Source of the DNA: Deinococcus sp. QL22
Lineage (GTDB): Bacteria; Deinococcota; Deinococci; Deinococcales; Deinococcaceae
NCBI RefSeq assembly: GCF_023370075.1
Contig: NZ_CP097152.1
Coordinates: 186,001-250,000, forward strand
Direction of reading: 5' to 3'
DNA: 64,000 nt
Part shown: positions 23,579-33,440 of the stretch, in pieces
How positions within the stretch are numbered: the stretch's first letter is position 1
Layout of the letters: each line of letters begins with the position of its first letter
Program-made: the position numbers and the translations under genes
The notes under the pieces: generated by a model
The model's database searches: none
What the model was told of the DNA's origin: nothing
Seen by the model: the letters and a program-made list of their open reading frames with translations, nothing else

Positions 23579-23926
23579 GGCGCGGTCCTGAAAGACGGTC
23601 AAGAGCAAACTGGCCTGCCCACGCCGCGTTACACCCAGCGTGGGCAGGCCAAGCACGAGGTTGAAGACGGTGACCCGCAGGGAGTGAATCCCGTCTGCAG
23701 CGCCGTGGGTGCACCGAAGTGGCCAGAGGCCATCTCATCTGCCAACCACGGCAGGTTGTTCCGGCGATCCGAACCACCGAGGTGCTGGATCTCTCTTGAG
23801 GCCCACAGGCGCTGTGCCTGGTAATACTAGGACGTGTAGAACGGCAAAAGCCAAGTCAGAGGGGTCTATATCCTGGGCAGGTGCTGGCTCCTTTGCTGGC
23901 CATGAAGATCGCCCGGCGTCCAGCGC
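23579..23926. other. Intergenic, nothing identified
   Basis: About 350 bases between the small hypothetical gene and the convergent end of the hydrolase gene. I see no gene, repeat or clear terminator. Confidence 0.4.
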
Positions 23927-25279
23927 TTACTCGCGCCAGAGCACGCCTGTCTTACTTACAGCAGTCTGAACCGGACGGTCAAATAGCCCAGTTGGCACAC
24001 CCCGCAACTGCAGGTCAAAGAACACATTCAAGTAGTGGTCTGCCGTCTCCTGCCCCGCCGCTGGATCGTAGCTCCTTGGGGCGATCAGGGGCAACATCAG
24101 CGGCATGATCGTAAAGGAGTAGTGGTTGGTTCCGGATACTTCCAACCACATGGCCGGGGCCTTGGCCGCCTGGACGTAACGTCTCCACCTTTGAATGGCG
24201 TACTCCAGGGAATTGCTATGGCTCGACGTCATCAGCAGCACTGGACGCTGTGCAGGCAGGAGCCCCCCTTGGGGCAGCCCACCGTCCAGGTTGACGGCCG
24301 CGCGGCACCGGAGCTCGACGCGGCAGACTTCAAATGCGGTGACGCCCCCGAACGAATGCCCAAATGACCCCATACGGCGCACATCCAGGCGGCCTGCAAA
24401 CAGGGGATCTGACGCTTGCCAGGTCGTGAGCGTGTCGTAAACCAGCCGCTGATCCGCGACCCAGATAGGCAACAGAACCCGTGTGGATTCTCCGAGCTCT
24501 TCCGGCCGAATCCCGAGTCGCTGGAGGTCATACCCTCTGGCTTCACCGTCCGGAAACACGGTGACTGCCGCCGCGTCGGTGTGATCCAACGCCACCACCA
24601 CAAAGCCGCGACTCGCCAATTCCTGAAAGGTTCCACTGTTCTGTAACCGGACGCCGACCAAGCCATGTGAAAACACGAGTACGGGAAAGGGTGGGGCGGA
24701 GGACAGCATCGGGGCGCCGAGGCTGGCTGAACTGGTGAAATACCGCAGGTGTTGCAGCAGTGGAGCGGCGGCAGGCAACCCAAAGGCGCGGGTGAGTCCT
24801 GCGGCCATTTTTTCGGAATACAGGGTGAGGGGCGCGCGTGCTCCCTTCTTCGCCGCCGGATACCAGACGGAGACCATCAGGCGCCGTGCCCGCACGGGAT
24901 CGTTGAGTTCACGGTCGACGACTCCGACGGCATACCGCCCAGTCGGCGCAGGCAACGTGACCACGGGCAGAAGCCAAGCGGGGAAGGCGCCCGCCAAAGC
25001 CAAGACCACACCAGTCCCCAGTAGACGCAGCCGGGGGTGACCGACCTTCAGAGCCCTGTCCCTCAACCGCAGGCGCGAAAGCAACAACAGCGCCGCCAAC
25101 AGATACAGCGGAACCATGTGGATTCGCCAGCCCTCGAACACCACATGGGCCAGGGTCGCGAGCATGGGAAGAACTGCAGCAAGGTCCAAGAGCCCGTGTC
25201 GCCGACCATTGCGAATGACCCAGGGGAGAAGCAAGGCGGGAAGAAAGGCCAGAAACGACAGCCACTCTAAAGGGCGCAT
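23927..25279 (-). CDS. Membrane-anchored alpha/beta hydrolase (PAF-acetylhydrolase-like)
   Basis: 450 aa. Residues 1-115 contain three or four hydrophobic helices (LSFLAFLPALLLPWVI, LPMLATLAHVVF, VPLYLLAALLLL, LLGTGVVLALAGAF), followed by an extracytoplasmic or cytoplasmic hydrolase domain. The nucleophile elbow is GHSFGG (Ser about residue 314), with the oxyanion region FSHGLVG near 204 and a late catalytic His in TNHYSF. This arrangement fits platelet-activating-factor acetylhydrolase / dienelactone-hydrolase relatives. The substrate is unknown. Confidence 0.8.
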   Translation of the reverse strand: MRPLEWLSFLAFLPALLLPWVIRNGRRHGLLDLAAVLPMLATLAHVVFEGWRIHMVPLYLLAALLLLSRLRLRDRALKVGHPRLRLLGTGVVLALAGAFPAWLLPVVTLPAPTGRYAVGVVDRELNDPVRARRLMVSVWYPAAKKGARAPLTLYSEKMAAGLTRAFGLPAAAPLLQHLRYFTSSASLGAPMLSSAPPFPVLVFSHGLVGVRLQNSGTFQELASRGFVVVALDHTDAAAVTVFPDGEARGYDLQRLGIRPEELGESTRVLLPIWVADQRLVYDTLTTWQASDPLFAGRLDVRRMGSFGHSFGGVTAFEVCRVELRCRAAVNLDGGLPQGGLLPAQRPVLLMTSSHSNSLEYAIQRWRRYVQAAKAPAMWLEVSGTNHYSFTIMPLMLPLIAPRSYDPAAGQETADHYLNVFFDLQLRGVPTGLFDRPVQTAVSKTGVLWRE

Positions 25280-26159
25280 CTACACCGCCGGAGCTGTCGG
25301 GCTTGAGTTAAGGTCATCACGTTCCGATGGTGACTTGAATGTAATTTTCCCACGACCTCAAAAAGGTGTATCTGGAGACAAGCAAGCACGCCAAGTGAGC
25401 GTTGAACGCTCAGGAGCGTACAAACCAGTGCCGGGCTTCTGCGGCAGGACGTTCCAACGCAGCCCGCACCGTGGCGACCTGCTCTGCAGTCAACGCTTGC
25501 AGTGCTGCCAAGGCCGCCGCTGAAGGTGCCCGGCTCAGCCCCAAGCCCCACTGGCATGCCCAGCGTCGCACGGGCGTCCTGAGGGCCAGGCCTCCTTCTA
25601 TAGGCCTCAAGGGCGCTTCTCCACTCTGGAGAGGCCTTTCTGGGCACTTCAGTCGCCTCGAAACCCTACTTGCTGGACTCGCGCACTGCCTCTCTCCCAG
25701 AGGCGGTCAACGCTTGAGAACGTGATTCAGCGGCGGGTCGCCCGTCTACTGGCTGTAAGGCCGGTGCCACACAGTCAGGATGACCCGCCGCCAGCGCTTC
25801 TGCCACGGGCCGGGTCACATCGCAGTCGAGCAGACAATCCAGCAACTTTAGGTTGCAACACAGGCAAGAGGGTGTATGGAACGCTGCCTGCTTTGTCACT
25901 ATATTTGCAAATTGCCTTGCGCAGAGCCTTCAAAACTGTGCCTGAACATTGATTCAGCGAAGGCAACAATTTCATCGTCAGACAAGGCTGAAACGGATCG
26001 AAGGAAAGCCAGACACTGCAACGTGAGACATGGCAGCGTACAAAAAAGAGCCACTCCTACCTGGTGAGGGGGCAGCAAATTAAGATCCAGACCCCTTGAT
26101 CAGGCTCTTCTTTTCCGTAGGCGTTGGAAAGTCTCAGCGGCATACACTGTCGCCACCGC
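25280..26159. other. Stretch with gene debris before replication origin
   Basis: A minus-strand fragment at about 25410-25610 (GLSRAPSAAALAALQAL ... TVRAALERPAAEA) has a relative at about 38545-38700 (SLALSPAALAALQGL ... TVRTALERPVTEA). Neither is complete. The rest is non-coding and leads into the iterons. Confidence 0.45.
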
Positions 26160-26463
26160 CTGTGGCACTTTGTGGAATTAGGGTTTGTCTCCCTGTGGCA
26201 CTTTGTGGAATTAGGGTTTGTCTCCCTGTGGCACTTTGTGGAATCGCCCGCGGCACTTTGTGGAATTGAGATAAATTCGGGGCAACCAACCTGTGGCACT
26301 TTGTGGAATTAAGGTTTGTCTCCCTGTGGCACTTTGTGGAATGGCCGACGGCACTTTGTGGAATCTCCGGAGCTTTGCCTGTGGCACTTTGTGGTGATTT
26401 TGATTCTTTACCTGTGGCACTTTGTGGAATCAGAGGGTGTTCGCCTGTGGCACTTTGTGGAAT
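26160..26463 (+). repeat. Iteron array of origin 1 (ten copies)
   Basis: CTGTGGCACTTTGTGGAAT or a close variant starts at about 26160, 26193, 26226, 26248, 26291, 26324, 26346, 26379, 26412 and 26445. Steps are mostly 33 bases, otherwise 22 or 43, so all sites lie close to the same face of the helix. The two copies reached by 22-base steps have CGCGG or CGACG at the start. They precede repA by 150 bases and are the likely Rep binding sites. Confidence 0.93.
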
Positions 26464-26509
26464 TCTTTCAACAAATGCCGTCTAAAACAGTGTTTTTTGC
26501 TTTGCCTTG

Positions 26510-26565
26510 AGTGATGATCATTCATATGTTTTAACTTCTTTTAAAAAGATTGATCATCAATCACT
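26510..26565. promoter_or_regulatory. AT-rich region and dyad at origin 1
   Basis: AGTGATGATCA (26510-26520) and TGATCATCAATCACT (26551-26565) form an interrupted dyad around an AT-rich core with TTTTAA and TTTTAAAAA. It lies between iterons and repA, the normal place for a DNA-unwinding element and for Rep autoregulation. A -10-like TAAACT (26603-26608) stands six bases before the repA ATG. Confidence 0.55.
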
Positions 26566-26614
26566 ACTGGCAGCAACTGATTCACGAAGTCTGAGAACCC
26601 TGTAAACTGCTCTC

Positions 26615-27952
26615 ATGGCGACCAGGGACGCAGACGTAGAGTTACGGCATGACGAACCGAACCTGGCCCGGCTCAACTTAGTCCTTGCACCCAACCGCAC
26701 AGAGCTCTACGAATGGACCAAACAATTGGCCTTGGACGCACTGGGGGCGATTCACATCACCTGTACGGCGCCGCGCAACAGTTTGGTTCCGCATGGCGTC
26801 GACAATGACATCTTGCTGGGCTTGGTAAATGCTGCCGTGTTGCAAGGCCTTCCGGAAGATGACACGGTGCGGGTGACCAGCCGGGAACTGCTGCGGCTCA
26901 GTGGAATCACCCCCAGTGCCCGCGCCTATGAGAAATTACGCGAGTCGCTCCGCCGTTTGCAGTACACCGCCTATGACGTCATTGACAGCTGGTATGACGG
27001 TAGCAAGCACCGCTGGCGCACCATGAGCTTCAGCCTGATCGTGAAGCATTCGGCTGAAGACAACACGGCAGACGTCACCAACCTCGGGCAATGGCGTGCC
27101 CAGACGGTGCTGGCTATCAAACTGGATGATGGCGTGATCAAAAATATTCGGGCCGGTCATATTCTGCCGCTGAATTTTGAGCTGTTGGCCAAGTTAACTC
27201 AGCCTCTGACCCGCAACCTGTTCCGCACCCTGTCGTTCCAGCGGCAGGGGAGCGGGCAGCCTGTGTTGGCTTATTCGGTTCCGCTGAGTGTGTGGGCCAG
27301 CCACCTCGGGATGCACGAGATGCGGCCCGATACGGTCATGCGCGCGCTTCAGCCCGCCCATGTCGAGTTGAAAGCGACGGGCTTCTTGCAGGACGTGACC
27401 TATCAGGGCCGGGGGAAATCGCGTGTGGTGCACTACACCTTTGGCCAGGTGGACGCCACAGCCACTGACCCCGAAGCGGCCGCACTGTTGGCCCGCTACG
27501 GGGTCAGTGGAGGGCGCACACTTCTATTGGCCCAGAGCCACGGACTGCAAGCGGTGAAGCGGGCCGTGGGGGTCTTGGAGGCCCTGCTGCGAACGGAGTA
27601 CCGCACCAAGATCCGGAACAAAGCCGGAATCCTGACAGATATTCTGGAGCAACCTCACAAGTACGACATCCTGCTGATCCAAGCGGAAGGTCGGCAGTCC
27701 AGCACTCCAGCCGTTCGCCATTCAGCGGCTCAGCACCCCAGCGATGCGGATGCACCGGTGGCTGTCCGGGATATTGCGGCGGCACACATTATTCTGATGG
27801 GCACTTACGATCAACCTGCTGAACGCCGAGAGATTCGGGATCGGGTCTCGGCCCTGTATGTCGGGGGCCGAGTCACGACCCTCGACTTAATCGGAATGTT
27901 GGGCAAAAGTACTGCCGAGGCTCAAGCCATGCTCGCCCATTGGACAGGATAG
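26615..27952 (+). CDS. repA: Replication initiator protein (iteron type)
   Basis: 445-aa plasmid initiator. Two winged-helix units are visible: about residues 55-150 (VPHGVDNDILLGLVNAAVLQGLP, LRESLRRLQYTAYDV) and about 185-275 (LPLNFELLAKLTQPLTRNLFRTL, VELKATGFLQDVTYQGRG), as in the RepA-type initiators of Deinococcus plasmids. The C-terminal 150 residues are less conserved. It follows ten iterons, so it should bind them, open the origin and repress its own gene. Start at ATG 26615, possibly leaderless. No parAB pair is visible nearby. Confidence 0.9.
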   Translation: MATRDADVELRHDEPNLARLNLVLAPNRTELYEWTKQLALDALGAIHITCTAPRNSLVPHGVDNDILLGLVNAAVLQGLPEDDTVRVTSRELLRLSGITPSARAYEKLRESLRRLQYTAYDVIDSWYDGSKHRWRTMSFSLIVKHSAEDNTADVTNLGQWRAQTVLAIKLDDGVIKNIRAGHILPLNFELLAKLTQPLTRNLFRTLSFQRQGSGQPVLAYSVPLSVWASHLGMHEMRPDTVMRALQPAHVELKATGFLQDVTYQGRGKSRVVHYTFGQVDATATDPEAAALLARYGVSGGRTLLLAQSHGLQAVKRAVGVLEALLRTEYRTKIRNKAGILTDILEQPHKYDILLIQAEGRQSSTPAVRHSAAQHPSDADAPVAVRDIAAAHIILMGTYDQPAERREIRDRVSALYVGGRVTTLDLIGMLGKSTAEAQAMLAHWTG

Positions 27953-28012
27953 AAGGGCAGTAGGCGGCCTGTGCTGAAGGTTGCCGATGGTCTTAAAGCG
28001 GCTCTGCTCAGT

Positions 28013-28894
28013 AGACCTCTTGCGAAAGTGATGGGCTAAGCTGGCAGCGTGGAGCGAGACCGTCTGACACGCACGCTGAAGATGAATCGCAAGCCGTTTC
28101 GTCGACGCACTGGGGTTTCCCCGGAAACCTTTGCCAAGATGGAAACGGTGCTGGCACAACGGGAAGAACGGAAGAAGAAATCTGGCCGCCCAGCCGCGCT
28201 CAGCGTGGCTGAACAACTCCTGATGACGCTGGAATTCTGGCATGAGTCCCGTACCTTCGCACACCTGGGTGACGACTGGGGCGTGCATGACGATGGCGTG
28301 CACCGCACGGTGGAACGCGTGGAAGCGGCCTTGATTGCCAGTGCGCGGTTCCAGATGCCCAGAAAACGCGTATTTCAGGAAGCGCAGCTCGTCTACAGCA
28401 TCGTGGCGCTTGATGCTTCTGAAGTGCCGTGTGAACGGCCCAAAAAAAGCAGCGCGCTTGGTACAGCGGGAAGAAAAAACGTCATACCCTGAAATTTCAG
28501 CTGCTGATCTGCACGGTGACACAGCGCCGTGTTGGGCATCCCCACGAGTGCTGGGGCCGTTCATGATCCCAAGCTGTTCCGTCAGTCGGGTGTGCCGACA
28601 CGGCGCTGATCGGGGACGCCGGAGACCAGGGACTCTGGCGGAGCCACGGGCACGCCATCACCACCCATAAGGCGACGCGAGCGTCGCCCCTCTCCGCCGA
28701 ACAACGCCAAGAAAACCGCGTGCTGGCACATGCCCGGCAGGGCACCCTGCATGCCATCCGTCGTATGAAGATCTTCCGCGTCTTGAAGGGCATGTACCGA
28801 CATCGGCGGCGTCGGTTTGCGCTCCGAGTTCAGCTGATCGCGGCGCTCTGCAACCTCACCCGTGCACGTCCCGCCTGACTTTCGCAAGAGGTCT
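28013..28894 (+). mobile_element. IS5-type element with decayed transposase
   Basis: Perfect 17-bp terminal inverted repeats: AGACCTCTTGCGAAAGT at 28013-28029 and its complement at 28878-28894. Length 882 bp. The target duplication is short and ambiguous (T/A next to each end), as expected for IS5 relatives. Ends are intact but the transposase is broken, so it could move only with help from a related active copy. Confidence 0.85.
28049..28878 (+). pseudogene. IS5-family (ISL2-like) transposase, three frame breaks
   Basis: The N-terminal 130 residues (KPFRRRTGVSPETFAKM ... LMTLEFWHESRTFAHLGDDWGV ... VALDASEVPCERPKK) are intact. The next segment, QRAWYSGKKKRHTLKFQLL, lies one frame back after an A7 run (about 28441-28447), which could be a programmed slip. 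Two further breaks follow, near 28535 (VLGIPTSAGAVHDPKLFRQSG) and near 28600 (TALIGDAGDQGLWRSHGHA ... MKIFRVLKGMYRHRRRRFALR). The catalytic Asp in IGDAG is present but the enzyme cannot be made whole. Confidence 0.8.
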
Positions 28895-29021
28895 AGTCAG
28901 TAGTAAAGCAATTGCTGCACTACTGCAATCAGTAAAATAAGGATGCTTGCCACATTGCTGAGCGTATGAAGTAGCTTGTGTTGGATCTCGACAATCGCTC
29001 TTCCAACTTAAGGCAAGGCAG

Positions 29022-29528
29022 TCACATGTGGCCTTCGGGTCGCCAAGTGCGCACATTTTTAGACCGCCCACCTGTGGGCTCGGGAGCGATCCAGTGCAGC
29101 ACCGAAATTTGCCAGCCACGTCGGACATACGCCTCCTGCAGGCGGGTATGGTGCGGGACTGGAGGCAGCCAAGCGCTCACCTGACGGACTTGATTGTTGG
29201 GTTGAGCAAAGACGAGCCCCAAATCTGCCTCGACTCTAGCAATTAAGAGAACATTCAGGTGATCCCACTCCGGATCAGTCAACACGACTGACATTGATGG
29301 GACGTAATCTTGCAGAGAACACCAGCCCGCCCCAACAATTTCGGCGTCTGCCTCAACCACCCACAGGCTAGGCCAGGAGTGCCCGATGGGCGGCAAAGAG
29401 TACGGTGGGCAGGCATTGAGAATCTGCCACCCATTCGGAACCACATGCTGAAAGAATTCGAGCAGGGCAGAGGCATCCGCTTCGGTACCTTGTCTCAAGG
29501 TGTGAGGGGCTCCCATCAGTTTTTCCAC
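29022..29528 (-). CDS. GNAT-family acetyltransferase, divergent
   Basis: 168 aa with GNAT-like order: TLRQGTEADASALLEFFQHV at the N terminus, a central strand-rich region (SLWVVEADAEIVGAGWCSL, SMSVVLTDPEWDHLNVLLIARVEADL) and a C-terminal YVRRGWQIS strand-helix. The acetyl-CoA loop (Q/R-x2-G-x-G/A) is not clear, so the protein may be degenerate or bind another acyl donor. Start could be codon 5 (MGAPHTL). It stands alone, with no operon partner. Confidence 0.55.
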   Translation of the reverse strand: MEKLMGAPHTLRQGTEADASALLEFFQHVVPNGWQILNACPPYSLPPIGHSWPSLWVVEADAEIVGAGWCSLQDYVPSMSVVLTDPEWDHLNVLLIARVEADLGLVFAQPNNQVRQVSAWLPPVPHHTRLQEAYVRRGWQISVLHWIAPEPTGGRSKNVRTWRPEGHM

Positions 29529-29817
29529 CTCTGAAGGCCACCGTGGCTGGGCCTGATGGACAGCAGCGGGAGGAGTTGTTCAGCGATAGCTGCCAGAAAA
29601 GCCTGGCTGTTTTGCCTGTATGGCAATGGGTAGCCAATGATAAGTCCAGTCCACATAATTTTCTCCTTGAATGGGGTGTGATCTTGAAAGTGGTTGGGCG
29701 CTATCCCGCCGCTGTGGTGAACTCGAGGACGTGATACAACTTCTGTATGACTGTACCCACAGTAATAGTACCAGCATTCACTGTATTAAAAATTGCAACC
29801 TCATTCACGCTTAAGGG

Positions 29818-30042
29818 ATGCCCTCCAAGAAACGCCCAGCCAGTAGCGTCCGCATTCTTTTTGGACGCCGTCTGCGTGAGGAGCGTCATGCCCGCGAGAT
29901 CACCCTTGAAGAGTTGGCGGAACGCTCGGATATGAATTGGAGCTATATCGCTCAAGTGGAGCGGGGAGTGAGAAACGTCAGTATCGACAATATGGCCGCT
30001 TTGGCAGACGGACTTGGCCTGCCACTTCGCGACCTGCTCTGA
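29818..30042 (+). CDS. Small XRE-family HTH regulator
   Basis: 74-aa single Cro/C1-type domain: RILFGRRLREERHAREITLEELAERSDMNWSYIAQVERG is the four-helix start, then SIDNMAALADGLGLPLRDLL. The recognition helix WSYIAQVERG is typical of standalone phage or plasmid repressors. AAGGG precedes the ATG. The upstream 70 bases contain ACTGTA twice and several AGTA motifs that may be operator half-sites. The target is unknown. Confidence 0.8.
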   Translation: MPSKKRPASSVRILFGRRLREERHAREITLEELAERSDMNWSYIAQVERGVRNVSIDNMAALADGLGLPLRDLL

Positions 30043-32068
30043 GATGCTCACCTTTGTCATCCAGCACTAGCTCGGTCAGTTAGGCTGTAAAAGGTAATTC
30101 GGACACCTAAAGTTATTAGTGCCATTTCCTGATGCCCCTCCCCCACCGGAACACCACCGGCGATGGGGGGGGGCGCCAGCGTGGTCAGTGGTTCTGGTGT
30201 CGTTCCAGGACCACTGGTCGTGAGAGGCGAGGAGCCGAGGAAGGCAGGAGCCAGATGCAAATGGAAAAACCCCCAAACATTGCTGTTTAGGGGCCAAAAT
30301 CACCAGATTGCCCTTAGGTTTTGTGACCAGATTTGCAGCGCGGCTACGCTGTCGTCTCAGAAAGGACGTAAGGGCCGACGAGTCCCCTACATCACCAAAT
30401 CAAATCCCACCTAAGGGCCAACGTGTACCGAACAGTGCAGGCCAGCCATGTTGGCGGCCCAATCCCAGCCCCCTCTGAGGATCTTTTTCCCCGCCGACTT
30501 GACATACCAGGTTCGGGTACTGAGCTCTTCGCCGCTGGATGGGATTCTTGGAACATTATCCAGGTCTGCCAAATGAGTTCACGCAGCCGGAAAGCCATGT
30601 CGCCCTTGAGCAATTCACATTGGTAGGTCGTTACCCAGATACAGAGATATTGAATCTTGTATGTGGTGTGGTTCCCAGAGCGGTAGCCCATTGCACCAAC
30701 CTAACGGCTGAAGGCTCACCGGCTAAAGCGGGTGGTTTGAACCTTCTGTTCAGAGCAATCAAATCACGCAAAAGTGAGGCTAAAGCACAAGAAGGAAACG
30801 CAGCAAAAGCTGCATCAGCACCCACCGCAGAAGCCGCCGCACCTGCCCGCAAAAGCAACGCGGGCTCCACGACCGTCGCACCCGAGGAAAACGCTGCAAC
30901 TGTCTGAAATCGCCCTCCACCCCGCAGGCTCGCGGGGTGTTGCTTGTGCTGAAAGGACAGCACAGACCCTGCCAGAACGCCACAGAATCAGCTGCAATCC
31001 ACGTGACAGCGTAAAGTGAAACGCTGTGAAGCAGACCCCATCTCAGGCCCGCTCAAGGGATCAGTACAACTCCACAAAGAGATCAGTCTGCCTCTGTAAC
31101 CGATCCGCCACGGCTCTACAGAACAGAACATTGACACCCAGCAGGCAACTGAAGGACTGAAGAAAAAACAGAGCAGAGTAGCAGGCGAAACATCCTGACC
31201 AGAGATGCCGGGAAGCTGAAACAGCTGACTTCTTTGCCCAAGGTAACCACCTCCTGAGTGAAGATCAACAGGCAGCTGAAGTACTGAGAAAACATAAAAC
31301 ACAACAGTCATAAACGCACTGGCCGAAAGCGTCTGAATACCTGAATCAACTGTGATGTTTGTACCGGTTTGCGAACTCCAGAACACGAATCCGTACCGCA
31401 GTAAATGAGCTCAGAAACCTGAAATGAATGGACAGTTGTAAACCCCATAGGGCAGTGTTTCTTCGGCGAAGTCAAAGGCAGATCTGCCATCAAAACACGC
31501 TCCGCTACAGTCCGATCACAGCCGAGCATCGCATGGGTAGTGAGAGCCTTGCAGCAGCGGCGCAAACTCAACATGTTGGCATTGTCTGCTCCTGCTGAGA
31601 AGAGATTTCCGCGGCAATCCATCTGCCAAAATGCTGTGAAGGAACACTCTCAACATAGTAAAAATCGAGAATGTTTTACGGCAGTTATCGTTCAGATTTC
31701 AGCTTCAACGCTGCCCCCAGAAGCCGCGAGACTCTTGAGGTCAACGTTGCGGAATCGCAGAAATTCAACCGTAAAATCTCGGGCAAAAAACAGCGAGCGC
31801 ACCTAAAATTTGGAAGCACCGATGCGCGAACTATCGCAGACAAATGCAAGAAGATGAGACGTGCAAAACTCTTGCAAAAGCTTAGAAAGCAAGGTCGCAA
31901 GACACTGAAAAGTGCGTCCAGATTTGGAAGATGTTGGAATAAATGGCGTCCCCAAATGCCGGTTCATGCGATGTTCTACGTCGCACTATCGGGCGCGGCC
32001 AGTGCTTCAGGTAAACCCTCCAAGAACACGACAATGAAGCAAGACGAACAAGACCGCATCAATAGAAC
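30043..32068. other. Two-kilobase stretch without convincing genes
   Basis: Several frames exist (for example 30539-30907 plus, ending in an Ala/Lys-rich tail KAQEGNAAKAASAPTAEA), but none has recognisable domain character. The composition is richer in A and in CAGAA-type words than the flanks. A terminator-like hairpin CACCCCGC/GCGGGGTG (30918-30939) lies just after the 30539-30907 frame, the only support that this frame is a gene. The remainder could be decayed coding DNA or a structured transcript. Confidence 0.4.
30918..30939 (+). terminator. Hairpin, possible terminator
   Basis: Eight-base-pair stem CACCCCGC (30918-30925) with GCGGGGTG (30932-30939), followed by TTGCTT. T-run is weak. 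Confidence 0.5.
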
Positions 32069-32614
32069 GGCCTGGAATTTGCCACGAATTTGCACAACAC
32101 CCCCTACGGGCACGCACTGGTGGCCGCCAAGCTCACCGGAAACGGGTATTCCACCAAGCACATACTCCGGATCGCGCAGCGCCTCCGCAGCAGTGCCCTG
32201 TCAGAAAATTTCTTCGTCATTATCCTGACTCCTAACCCGCGCAAGGGCCAGGTGTACGCCGCCCAACACGAAGCGTTTTTCAAGGTGATCAGCGTCTTGC
32301 CGGAGGCCCACACGCCAGTTCTTCCCCAGCCTCTGGTACAGGTGGTGCCGCAGTCGATCACGCCGCCTGGACCCCACCTGAGCGGAGAGGCCTGGAAGCA
32401 TGATCCGCAGTATCTGCGGCTGCCACAACCCATTCAAAACGTGCTGCAATGTCCGCGCGACGAACGAATTGAACAGGCGATGCTGAGTGTGGAATGCGAC
32501 GGGGTAATGAGCGCCGCGAAACTGAAATCTTTTTACGCGCTGACCCCCGAGGACCTGCACGGAATTTACCGCCGCGAAACTCTACTTCGCACCACCCCGG
32601 CACAGCGCACCAGC
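32069..32614 (+). pseudogene. Truncated copy of the nuclease-like gene at 33.4 kb
   Basis: About 180 codons (YGHALVAAKLTGNGYSTKH, LRSSALSENFFVIILTPN, HEAFFKVISVLP, GPHLSGEAWKHDPQYL, DERIEQAMLSVECDGVM, FYALTPEDLHGIYRRETLL) align with the middle of the 431-aa protein at 33441-34736. Both the N-terminal third and the C-terminal nuclease-like part are missing. After QRTS the frame continues into a duplicated GPRKSKQ stretch and unrelated sequence. Confidence 0.8.
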
Positions 32615-33440
32615 GGTCCCCGGAAATCCAAACAACCCGCCCAGGGCCCCCGGAAATCCAAACAGCAACACCCGGTTTTTGTGTCTACTTCAGTCCTCGT
32701 TCCGGGGAAAACCTGCGCCGAAAGTCGCCTGCTGTCATGCGCTCGGAAGGGGGCTGTGACCCACAAAACGAGAAGGGATTTGAGGGCTTACCCGTTCAAG
32801 CTGGGGCCTCAGCATTCTTCTCCGAAGGCAGGAGGTTTTAAAAATTCTCCCCCGGGAAAACCGGAAAACCAGGAGAAGAATTCCACTCGGAACGCCGCAA
32901 GATCGCCTCTGTGTTCAGGAGCAGCAGGAACGATTCTGGAAAAATTATCGTTCGGATTTCGCACTCAGGACTACGCTCGGAGGATGCACGATTGTCCAGG
33001 TCTGACCTTCAGAACAGCAGGCATCAGTACAGAAATATTCGCTTCGCGCACCGCAGAAATGCACTGCCCCTGAAGAATTTCAAGCATCCATTTGCGCAGA
33101 AAATCCGGACAAGATGCATGCCGTCAGAAGGGCCACGAACACCGAAACGCAAACTGAGAAAACAGAAGATGCGGTGTCCGTACCTACCAGATGGAGCACC
33201 GCACACGAGGTGGTGATGTGTCGCTCCTGGGCTGGGGGAGCACCGCAATTCGGAACAGAATTAACCGGTCAAAGAGGTTCATCAGAGCAGCAAAGAACAG
33301 AACAAGCCGTGCCAGATTCATTCACAAAACAGACGGACTGTGCAAGGCGCTGGTCATCAGCAACCCGGCCAGAAATGAGAACGCTCGGCTGATTTGCAGA
33401 AACCACCCACATACAACTTACACGGGAATCAGGACATCTT
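32615..33440. other. Non-coding or decayed stretch between paralogues
   Basis: Begins with a short tandem duplication (CCCGGAAATCCAAACA repeated near 32618 and 32648). No domain is recognisable in any frame. At 32945-32960 ATTATCGTTCGGATTTC resembles GTTATCGTTCAGATTTC at 31683-31700, suggesting that both pseudogene flanks descend from one duplicated unit. Confidence 0.4.

Noticed and set aside
26160..26463. Possible CRISPR array
   Set aside because: The 19-bp repeats with 14-bp, partly conserved spacers and 22-, 33- and 43-bp steps are iterons; no cas genes, and a replication initiator follows.
30988..31386. 132-codon minus-strand frame rich in Ser, Cys and Phe
   Set aside because: Odd composition, no ribosome-binding site and no family resemblance; kept only as part of the gene-poor stretch.
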